61,259 bases of DNA from a virus, in the IMG/VR virus record IMGVR_UViG_3300045003_000239, positions 1 through 61,259 of that record. One strand, 5' to 3'. Position numbers and translations under genes: made by a program. Below, in pieces: positions 23,559 through 29,764 of this stretch (its first letter is position 1; every line of letters starts with the position of its first letter). The notes under the pieces were generated by a model, which was not told the DNA's origin, ran no database searches, and worked only from the letters and a program-made list of their open reading frames with translations.

Positions 23559-24059
23559 ATGCCCGACCGCGTCTCCCGCGACGCCTACTACATGGGTATC
23601 GCCCGCGCCGTCGCCGCCCGCGGCACCTGCTCCCGCGCCAAGATGGGTGCCATCGTCGTCGTGGGCGACGCCGTGGCCGCGACGGGGTACAACGGTTCGC
23701 CTCGCGGCACGCGGCACTGCGACCACGCCGACCGGATCACGGTTCGCCCGGCCCTCATCAGCGCTACGGGCTGGACCGAGGAGGAGCGCGTCAACGAAGG
23801 ACCCGGCGACATGGAGAACGGGCACTGCTCAAGAGCCGTGCACGCGGAAATGAACGTCGTCGCCAACGCTACGCGCTCCGGGACCTCGCTCGTCGGTGGC
23901 ACCCTCTACGTGACGGCGACGCCGTGCTACCGCTGTGCGCCCCTCCTCGTCCAGGTGGGCATCACGCGCATCGTCATGGACGGCGAGTACCGCCCCGACC
24001 CCCGCGCGCTGGAGCTCCTCTCCGAGGCCAAGGTCGCCCTGGAGTACCTCGCGAGGTGA
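23559..24059 (+). CDS. dCMP deaminase
   Basis: 166 residues. HAE at 95-97 and TPCYRC at 121-126 form the zinc-dependent active site; additional Cys/His (RGTCSRAKMGA, HCDH) match phage dCMP deaminases. It makes dUMP for thymidylate supply; no thymidylate synthase is in the window. The stop overlaps the GTG of the polymerase gene, so the two are coupled. Confidence 0.85.
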   Translation: MPDRVSRDAYYMGIARAVAARGTCSRAKMGAIVVVGDAVAATGYNGSPRGTRHCDHADRITVRPALISATGWTEEERVNEGPGDMENGHCSRAVHAEMNVVANATRSGTSLVGGTLYVTATPCYRCAPLLVQVGITRIVMDGEYRPDPRALELLSEAKVALEYLAR

Positions 24060-26632
24060 CCAAGCTGAAGGTCCCCCTTGCCGCCCGCCGCGTCATCACG
24101 GAGCAGGGCGACCAGATGCTGGAGATCTGGGCGAACGCGCGCCGGTTCATGGAGCGCGCGCCCATCCTGCCGTACTACTACTCCGCGCGCAAGCCCAGCG
24201 AGGTCAACACCGGCGAGGACGAGCCGACCCTCACGGGCGTCATGTACGTCTCGCCCGAGCCCGTCATCCCGCTCTCCAGCCTCACGCCGAGCGCGCAGCC
24301 CTGGTACAAGGTCGAGGTCCAGAACGTCAACCACGTCCGCCGCAGCCACCGCATCGAGGACCCCTCTCCCTGCGGCGTCGTCGCGGAGAACCACCTCGGC
24401 TACGTCGAGCGCGTCCTGATCGACCTGCCCGACTACTACGAGGCCTTCCCCAACGACGCGCCGCTCCGCTTCCTTGCCTTCGACATCGAGCAGCTCACGA
24501 AGGGCGGCCCCTTCCCCGGGCCCAGCGACCCCCTCGTGAGCATCGCGTGGGACTGCTACACCGAGAACGACTTCATCCCCAAGAGCCAGGACCACATCCG
24601 CTGCGAGCTCGCCGACTTCCGCGCCGATGGCACCGTGGACGACTCCCGCCTCGTCCGCGCCTTCGTCCAGGCCTGGAAGGAGTGGGACCCCGACGTCGTC
24701 GTCGTGTACTTCGGCCACCGCTACGACATCCCGCGCCTCATGGAGCGGATGGAGCGCCTCGGCATCGACCCCGCCGAGCTCTCCCGCACGCGCAAGGCGC
24801 CCTGGATCGAGGAAGAGAAGTTCGCCAAAAAGACCCGCAAGCGCGTCCACGTCCCCGGCCGCGTCGTCTTCGACGTCTGGGAGAGCGTGGACAACGACCA
24901 GACCATCTACGGCATCAAGAACAAGCAGCTCAAGACCATCGCCGAGTGGATGAAGCTCCCCGCCATCCGCGAGGACACGGGGAACACGGACGGCCTCCTG
25001 CGCGACCGGCCGCGCGACCTCGTGCGCTACAACAAGAACGACGTCTGGCTCACGCGCAGCATCAGCCGCAGCTACTGGTTCAACTTCGTCGCCCTCGCCG
25101 AGCTCATGCGCGCGCCGCTCGACAGCGTCCTGCGCGCCAGCCCGAACTTCTACGTGACGACGCTCCAGGGCCGCGCCATGCTCAAGAGCGTGCCCCGCGT
25201 CGTGAGCGACGGTCGGAACTCGCAGCGCTTTCGCAACCTCCTCCACAATCCCCACTGCCCCAAGAAGGTCCGCGCCGCCACGAAGATGCTGGAGCCCGCC
25301 CCCGTCACCGGCGCGCGCATCGAGATCTACCAGACCGGCTTCTTCGCGCCGCTCTACAAGGTGGACTTCGGCAGTATGTACCCCAGCATCATCGCCTCGC
25401 TGGGCATGGGCAGCGAGAACGTCAAGTGGATCGGCCACGAAGCCTTCGGCCCCTTCCGCCTCCTCAAGAACGACGCCGGCGAGCGCACCCTGAGCCTCCC
25501 CGACGAGGGCTGGAAGCGCAACCACCTCATCCGCATCGTCGGCTTCAGCCCCGCCGCCGCCGAACTCGCGCGCCTCCGCCAGAGCCGCCTTGACCTCAAG
25601 GCCGAGCGCAAGGCCCTGGACAAGAAGATCCGCGCCCGCGCAGCCGAAGGCGGCGCCCCCATGAGCCCCGAAGAGGAGGGCGACATCATCCGCCTCACGG
25701 CCCAGGAGGACGCCCTCAAGCGCGTCATGAACGCCTACTACGGCGTCCACGCGGGCGAGACGACGCGCTACGGCAACCTCGCCGTGGGCATGACCGTCAC
25801 CGCCATCGCGCGCCTCCTCGCCCGCCTCGTCGAGGACGTCCTGGGCGACGCGAAGGTCGAGACCGACACCGACGGCGTGTACGCCAGCGCGCCCCCGCCC
25901 ATGGACGCCATCCGCGAGGCCATCGAGCGCTTCGCCCGCGATCAGCTTGGACTCGAGAGCCACTTCTTCACGGTGGACCTCGACGAGTACAAGGCCGGCT
26001 TCTTCGACAAGCGCAAGGTGTACCTGCTCCAGAAGAAGGACGGGGCGTTCGAGAAGCACGGCGCCGTCTTCAAGAGCTCCAAGGCCTGCGGCCTCGCCGA
26101 CGACATCCTCGACGAGCTCATCAAGTACCTCTTCGCCCGCGACGAGAAGGGCGGGCGCGACTTCGTCCTCCGCGCGCTCAAGCTCGAGGACGTGCCCATC
26201 GGCAAGTTCGTCTTCCGCGTGAAGCCCAAGACGCCCGACCTGAACCTCGCCGTCGTCAGCGAGCAGAAGAACCGCGACACCACCGTCGCCGACGCCCTCA
26301 ACCGCTCGTACGGCAGCGGCACGCCTCAAGGCAAGCAGGTCCTCCAGAGCTTCTACCGCGTCCACAACCGCCTCCCGGGCACGGAGGACTACGTGGAGTA
26401 CGTCACGACGCGCAGCGGCTACGAGGTGCCCAGCGCGCCCGGCGTGGAGAGCCGCATCGACCTGGACTACTACCGCGCGATCATCCGCGACCTCGCGGAG
26501 CGCTTCGGGATGGCGCCGGGCGGCAAGCAGGTCAAGCTGGACGGCTTCGCCCAGGCCAGCGCGGAGGGCGCGCAGAAGACGCTCGCCACGGCCGAGGGCG
26601 ACGAAGACGAGGCGGAGGGAGATATCGAGTGA
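24056..26632 (+). CDS. polB: Family B DNA polymerase with 3'-5' exonuclease
   Basis: 858 residues from GTG 24056 (GTGA with the deaminase stop). Exonuclease: FDIEQ (142-146), YFGHRYDIPRL with Asp224, YNKND (325-329). Polymerase: KVDFGSMYPSI (motif A, Asp437), KRVMNAYYG (motif B, 555-563), DTDG (motif C, 604-607; the usual form is DTDS). The Exo II Asn is replaced by His. Residues 505-535 look like the charged insertion before motif B. The large size and lack of a TPR region speak for an RNA/DNA-primed, not protein-primed, enzyme, which fits the virus primase. Confidence 0.9.
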   Translation: MTKLKVPLAARRVITEQGDQMLEIWANARRFMERAPILPYYYSARKPSEVNTGEDEPTLTGVMYVSPEPVIPLSSLTPSAQPWYKVEVQNVNHVRRSHRIEDPSPCGVVAENHLGYVERVLIDLPDYYEAFPNDAPLRFLAFDIEQLTKGGPFPGPSDPLVSIAWDCYTENDFIPKSQDHIRCELADFRADGTVDDSRLVRAFVQAWKEWDPDVVVVYFGHRYDIPRLMERMERLGIDPAELSRTRKAPWIEEEKFAKKTRKRVHVPGRVVFDVWESVDNDQTIYGIKNKQLKTIAEWMKLPAIREDTGNTDGLLRDRPRDLVRYNKNDVWLTRSISRSYWFNFVALAELMRAPLDSVLRASPNFYVTTLQGRAMLKSVPRVVSDGRNSQRFRNLLHNPHCPKKVRAATKMLEPAPVTGARIEIYQTGFFAPLYKVDFGSMYPSIIASLGMGSENVKWIGHEAFGPFRLLKNDAGERTLSLPDEGWKRNHLIRIVGFSPAAAELARLRQSRLDLKAERKALDKKIRARAAEGGAPMSPEEEGDIIRLTAQEDALKRVMNAYYGVHAGETTRYGNLAVGMTVTAIARLLARLVEDVLGDAKVETDTDGVYASAPPPMDAIREAIERFARDQLGLESHFFTVDLDEYKAGFFDKRKVYLLQKKDGAFEKHGAVFKSSKACGLADDILDELIKYLFARDEKGGRDFVLRALKLEDVPIGKFVFRVKPKTPDLNLAVVSEQKNRDTTVADALNRSYGSGTPQGKQVLQSFYRVHNRLPGTEDYVEYVTTRSGYEVPSAPGVESRIDLDYYRAIIRDLAERFGMAPGGKQVKLDGFAQASAEGAQKTLATAEGDEDEAEGDIE

Positions 26633-26751
26633 CGCAAGGCGGAATCTGCTGCGGTGCGCGGATGAACGGCTCGGCCGCGGTATGCCTTCGCCCGCCGGGT
26701 CATCCGGGCAAGCATAGCTTTCACCGTGAGGGCGGGGGAATCGAATGGTAA
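26629..26751 (+). CDS. Cys/His micro-protein, 40 residues
   Basis: GTG start in the polymerase stop. GGICCGARMNGSAAVCLRPPGHPGKHSFH: CC...C...H...H, a likely metal site. Confidence 0.45.
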   Translation: MTQGGICCGARMNGSAAVCLRPPGHPGKHSFHREGGGIEW

Positions 26752-26930
26752 CGGCATCACGTGGACCGCGGGGGAAGCCCCCGAACTGGCAGGCTGGATG
26801 GAACTACGCGCCTCCCGAGCCGTGCGCGTGCCGCGGTGGGCATGGCGCGCGGTGCATGGCGTGTCTCAACCGTTGGGCTGAGGCGCAGCGGCGATTAACG
26901 AAAACCCCCTCCGGCGTTAATCGCGTCTGA
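26745..26930 (+). CDS. Cys-rich micro-protein, 61 residues
   Basis: PEPCACRGGHGARCMACLNRWAEAQRRL: CxC...H...CxxC. Its last codons lie inside the inverted repeat at 26891-26924. Confidence 0.5.
   Translation: MVTASRGPRGKPPNWQAGWNYAPPEPCACRGGHGARCMACLNRWAEAQRRLTKTPSGVNRV
26891..26924 (+). terminator. 10-bp perfect inverted repeat
   Basis: GCGATTAACG (26891-26900) and CGTTAATCGC (26915-26924) with a 14-base loop, at the 3' end of the polymerase operon. It contains AT-rich steps in GC-rich DNA. Could be a terminator-like hairpin or an operator. Confidence 0.4.
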
Positions 26931-26979
26931 TTCTACTAAAGCGGGTGAAGCCACGACGCGCCGAGGTCGCCCGCTGGGC

Positions 26980-27093
26980 CGGTACGTTCCCTTGTGCGCG
27001 GGGTGCGGGAGGGCGCTCACGGGTTCGGTGTTGGTGGCGGCGCGGCGGCGTGGGGATTATAGGTGTCCGACCTGCCCACGACCGGAAGGGTAA
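26980..27093 (+). other. Zinc-ribbon reading frame without a standard start
   Basis: Frame reads RYVPLCAGCGRALTGSVLV...DYRCPTCPRPEG and stops at 27091-27093: CxxC...CxxC zinc ribbon. The frame is open upstream to about 26886 but contains no ATG, GTG or TTG at a useful place. Possible non-standard start or a decayed gene. Confidence 0.35.
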
Positions 27094-27101
27094 GCATTAT
27101 G
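27088..27101 (+). promoter_or_regulatory. Archaeal-type promoter
   Basis: GGGTAAGCATTATG. A start about 27 bp on leaves a 24-base leader with GGAAAGGA before ATG 27149. The same box recurs at 55011. Confidence 0.65.
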
Positions 27102-27148
27102 AAAGCGGCTCGCGTAAGTGACCCCACGCGAAAAGGAAAGGAATACCG

Positions 27149-27556
27149 ATGCCAAGCCGCCACATCACGCCCGCCAGCCTCGTAGAGACCCGCCGCCACC
27201 TCCGCGCCAACCGCCGCCTGTGGAAGAAGCTGGAGAACGACCCGAAGGCCAACCGCCGCTACTGGGAAGGGCGCCGGGGTCTCCAGAAGCCGAAGCCCAA
27301 GACGGTGACCATTACGGCCGCGTCCGGCTCCCCTGCCGAGCGGCCCCAGCGTCCGGCTCCCGTGGCGCCCCAGGTCGTCTCCGTGGCTCCCTCGGCTCGC
27401 GTCCTCACGAAGGCCGAGCTGCGCGACCTCGCTCGCAAGACGACCTGCAAGGACCCCACCTGCGCCCACCTCGCAGCCGACCACGTCAGCGACGGCTGCG
27501 GCGTGAAGACCTGCCCGTGCCGCCTCACGAAGGGCGACGTCCTCCGCGCGGCGTGA
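27149..27556 (+). CDS. Basic protein with C-terminal Cys cluster, 135 residues
   Basis: Basic helical start (LVETRRHLRANRRLWKKLEND), a Pro/Val linker, then LARKTTCKDPTCAHLAADHVSDGCGVKTCPCRL with six Cys and two His, a likely zinc domain. First gene of the operon reading through the heat-shock protein. Confidence 0.6.
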   Translation: MPSRHITPASLVETRRHLRANRRLWKKLENDPKANRRYWEGRRGLQKPKPKTVTITAASGSPAERPQRPAPVAPQVVSVAPSARVLTKAELRDLARKTTCKDPTCAHLAADHVSDGCGVKTCPCRLTKGDVLRAA

Positions 27557-27561
27557 GCGGC

Positions 27562-27693
27562 ATGGGCGTCCTTTCCTTCGCGCTGAGCCTGCTGGGAGCC
27601 GCCGCGGGCTGGGCCTCCATCTTCGGGCTCTGGGTCCTCGTCCTGCGCTTCAGCCGCAGCGCCTCCTCGGCCATCCTGGGGGCACTCGCGTGA
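27562..27693 (+). CDS. Single-pass membrane micro-protein, 43 residues
   Basis: MGVLSFALSLLGAAAGWASIFGLWVLVLRFSRSASSAILGALA: one long hydrophobic helix with basic residues after it. GTG 27553 is an alternative start. Confidence 0.5.
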   Translation: MGVLSFALSLLGAAAGWASIFGLWVLVLRFSRSASSAILGALA

Positions 27694-27842
27694 GCCTCAC
27701 CATCGGCATCCTGGTGGGCGTGGGCATCGCGTTCGTCGGCTGCCTCTGGCTCCCGCCCCTCGAGGGCGAACGCGACGTCCGCGGGGCCGCCCTCTTCGTC
27801 GGCGCCATCCTCCTGGGCACCGCTGCGGGGCTGGCCTCGTGA
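27690..27842 (+). CDS. Two-helix membrane micro-protein, 50 residues
   Basis: Two hydrophobic segments (GILVGVGIAFVGCLWL and ALFVGAILLGTAAGLA) joined by a charged EGERDVRG turn. GTGA overlaps at both ends. With the preceding gene it may act in the membrane; holin-like by shape only. Confidence 0.5.
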   Translation: MSLTIGILVGVGIAFVGCLWLPPLEGERDVRGAALFVGAILLGTAAGLAS

Positions 27843-28210
27843 TCGACGAGAGCGTCCTCAAGGCGGCGTACGAGCAGTCCACGTTGCCGCCTCGCGCGCC
27901 TGCGATGGAGATCATCGAGGAGCCGAGCAGCTTCGTCCTGACGTGCGACATGCCCGGCGCCGACCGCGAGGACATCCGCGTCGACGTGAGCCCCCACCGC
28001 GTCGTCGTCGCCGCGCTGCCCCGCGCCAAGGAGACGAAGCCCGCCAAGCCCGGCGCGCCCTACCAGTCGTTCGAGCGCGCGGTGCCCCTGCCCAGCGAGG
28101 TCGACCCCGAGAGCGCCGAGGCGCGTCTCAACAACGGCGTGCTGGAGGTCGTGCTCCCGAAGAAGCGCCTGGGCGGCAGCGGCGTCTACCGGCTCCCGGC
28201 CGTGGAATAG
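27839..28210 (+). CDS. Small heat-shock protein (Hsp20/alpha-crystallin)
   Basis: 123 residues from GTG 27839. The alpha-crystallin core is clear: FVLTCDMPGADREDIRVDV, then ERAVPLPSEVDPESAEARLNNGVLEVVLPK with the conserved A-x-x-NGVL segment; the C-terminal I-x-I-like anchor is replaced by VYRLP. It would hold unfolded proteins, perhaps during capsid assembly. sHSPs are uncommon in archaeal viruses but known in cyanophages. Confidence 0.8.
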   Translation: MIDESVLKAAYEQSTLPPRAPAMEIIEEPSSFVLTCDMPGADREDIRVDVSPHRVVVAALPRAKETKPAKPGAPYQSFERAVPLPSEVDPESAEARLNNGVLEVVLPKKRLGGSGVYRLPAVE

Positions 28211-28301
28211 CTGGTCCGCGCTCCTGATGCGTTCACGCGCTCCACGCGCGGATGAGAGTCGTTATCATCGCCGTTCGCGCTATGACGAGCGGGGACCTCT
28301 C

Positions 28302-28571
28302 GTGCGGAAGGAGGACATCATCCGGCTTCACGCGCTCCTTTTCCAGCTCCGCTGCGCGATGGAGGGCCTCACCGACGCGGGCGACGCCTTCGCCGCCTAC
28401 GACAAGCTCGGCATCCTCCCCACGCACATCCAGCAGGGCAAGGGCGCCCACCAGCGCGCCGTCTTCGTCCTCGGCGAGGCCCTGAGCAAGGTCGCGGTCG
28501 CCTCGAGCGCCGACCCGAAGCTCAAGCACGTTCTCCGCTTCGTGCCCGCGCCGCCCGCGCGCCTCGGGTGA
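28302..28571 (+). CDS. UPF0058 family protein
   Basis: 89 residues from GTG 28302. VRKEDIIRLHALLFQL ... YDKLGILPTHIQQGKGAHQRAVFVLGEAL matches the archaeal family pattern (xLIxLHxLL ... YxxLGVxPTHIHxxKxxHxxAVFVLGxxL). Members are small helical metal-associated proteins of unknown function. The family is known from archaea, so this is among the best host clues. A box GTCGTTATCATCG (28258-28270) lies upstream. Confidence 0.7.
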   Translation: MRKEDIIRLHALLFQLRCAMEGLTDAGDAFAAYDKLGILPTHIQQGKGAHQRAVFVLGEALSKVAVASSADPKLKHVLRFVPAPPARLG

Positions 28572-28641
28572 CTGCGCGCGCATCGCGTGTAACCATGCAA
28601 AACGCAACGGCCTTCGCTTCGCCGCGCGACGAGGATTCGCG

Positions 28642-28908
28642 ATGAGCGACGCTCAAGCGCCGTTCGACAGCGCGGACGACGCGGCCTTCGAGGCTGAGGA
28701 CGTCATGCTCATCCTCCGCCGGCCTGGGGAACTCGCGGAGCCCGGCGCGCACGCCACGCTGCGCTTGGCCGAGGCGCTCCTGCGCGTCAAGCGCGAGCAG
28801 CCCGAGGCGTGGAAGATCCTCTGGGCCGCGGGCGTGCGGCTCAACGAGAAGAACATCGAGCTCCTGACCCAACGCCGCGACCACCCCAGTCTGGGCGTGG
28901 ACCCATGA
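28642..28908 (+). CDS. Acidic helical protein, 88 residues
   Basis: Acidic N-terminus (SADDAAFEAEDVML) then helices LRLAEALLRVKREQPEAWKILWAAG. Not recognised. ATGA overlap with the next gene. Confidence 0.5.
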   Translation: MSDAQAPFDSADDAAFEAEDVMLILRRPGELAEPGAHATLRLAEALLRVKREQPEAWKILWAAGVRLNEKNIELLTQRRDHPSLGVDP

Positions 28909-29042
28909 ACCCGGTGGAGCAAGCGCTCCCGCCGCCCTGGCGCCTCGACGCGGCCGTCGGCATCGCCATCCTCGGCCTGCAAGCCCTCTTCTGGATCGCC
29001 CTCGCCGCGGCGCTCTACGCCGTCGCCCCGCCACGGCGGTGA
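28905..29042 (+). CDS. Single-pass membrane micro-protein, 45 residues
   Basis: MNPVEQALPPPWRLD followed by a 25-residue hydrophobic helix (GIAILGLQALFWIALAAAL) and a basic end PPRR. GTGA overlap downstream. Confidence 0.5.
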   Translation: MNPVEQALPPPWRLDAAVGIAILGLQALFWIALAAALYAVAPPRR

Positions 29043-29257
29043 CGCGCACGGTCGCGTGCGACGACTGCGGCGCGTACGTGCGGCCTGACGACGTCCAGGT
29101 CCTCTACGTGGGCACCGCGGACGGCACGCTCACGAAGAACCTCTGCCGCAGGTGCCATCGCGTCCGCTTGACGGGAGAGGCCCTCCGCGTCGATCCTGAC
29201 GACGTCGAGGACGTGCGGGCCAGGCAGGCCGAGCAGCGCGCGAGGTTCCGTCCATGA
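29039..29257 (+). CDS. Zinc-ribbon protein, 72 residues
   Basis: TVACDDCGAYVRPDDVQVLYVG...KNLCRRCHRVRLTGE: CxxC...CxxC treble-clef or ribbon, then an Arg/Glu-rich helix. Confidence 0.6.
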   Translation: MTRTVACDDCGAYVRPDDVQVLYVGTADGTLTKNLCRRCHRVRLTGEALRVDPDDVEDVRARQAEQRARFRP

Positions 29258-29343
29258 AGCGCCTCAAGCAGCCCTACGAGGCGCCGAGGGCGCGGAGGGG
29301 CTTCTGGACGCACTTGTGGGGAATCATCGCGAAAAGACGATAA
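29254..29343 (+). CDS. Basic micro-protein, 29 residues
   Basis: ATGA overlap with the previous gene; MKRLKQPYEAPRARRGFWTH... ends KRR. Only length and coupling support it. Its 3' end overlaps the promoter at 29331. Confidence 0.3.
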   Translation: MKRLKQPYEAPRARRGFWTHLWGIIAKRR

Positions 29344-29345
29344 TC
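29331..29345 (+). promoter_or_regulatory. Archaeal-type promoter
   Basis: GAAAAGACGATAATC; the GATAAT centre lies 31 bp before ATG 29373, so the transcript is nearly leaderless. Confidence 0.55.
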
Positions 29346-29372
29346 ACCACCGTCTTAGGCTGCCTGAGGAAC

Positions 29373-29648
29373 ATGCCTCCGAATCCCCTGACCCCGACCG
29401 ACGCGCAGGCCGCCGCCGACAAGATCGCCGCACTCCTCAAGGACGCTGGCGTGCCGGAGAGCCTGGCGCGCGTGAGCGTGCACGTGGACGAGCGCGAGGG
29501 TGGGCTCCACCAGACGTACGTGCACGTCGAAGCCTGGTTCCCGGGCCCCGGGCTCGTCGCGGAGACCCAGCGCCACGAGGCGGAGGCCCAGGCCGCTGCC
29601 GAAGCCGCGAAGCCCGCCGAAGCGCCTGCCGAAGCTCCCGCGCAGTAG
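29373..29648 (+). CDS. Hypothetical protein, 91 residues
   Basis: DAQAAADKIAALLKDAGVPESLARVSVHVDEREGG then a beta part and an Ala/Glu/Pro-rich tail (AEAPAEAPAQ). Start chosen from the promoter spacing. Not recognised. Confidence 0.5.
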   Translation: MPPNPLTPTDAQAAADKIAALLKDAGVPESLARVSVHVDEREGGLHQTYVHVEAWFPGPGLVAETQRHEAEAQAAAEAAKPAEAPAEAPAQ

Positions 29649-29764
29649 GCGCGCGCCCGCGCGGCGGGTCGCCGCGATTATCTTTTCTTTCGAGCCACGC
29701 GCAACAGCCGAAGGCTCCTGCAAAACGGCCGCCTAAAATACTTCCCATGTTCTAAGGTGGAGCG
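29649..29764 (+). promoter_or_regulatory. Intergenic leader of the head operon
   Basis: No gene. Contains an AT-rich GATTATCTTTTCTTTC and, closer to the gene, CCTAAAATACTTCCC (29731-29745) whose centre is about 28 bp before ATG 29765. GGTGGAG also precedes the ATG, so either leaderless or leadered initiation is possible. Confidence 0.5.
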
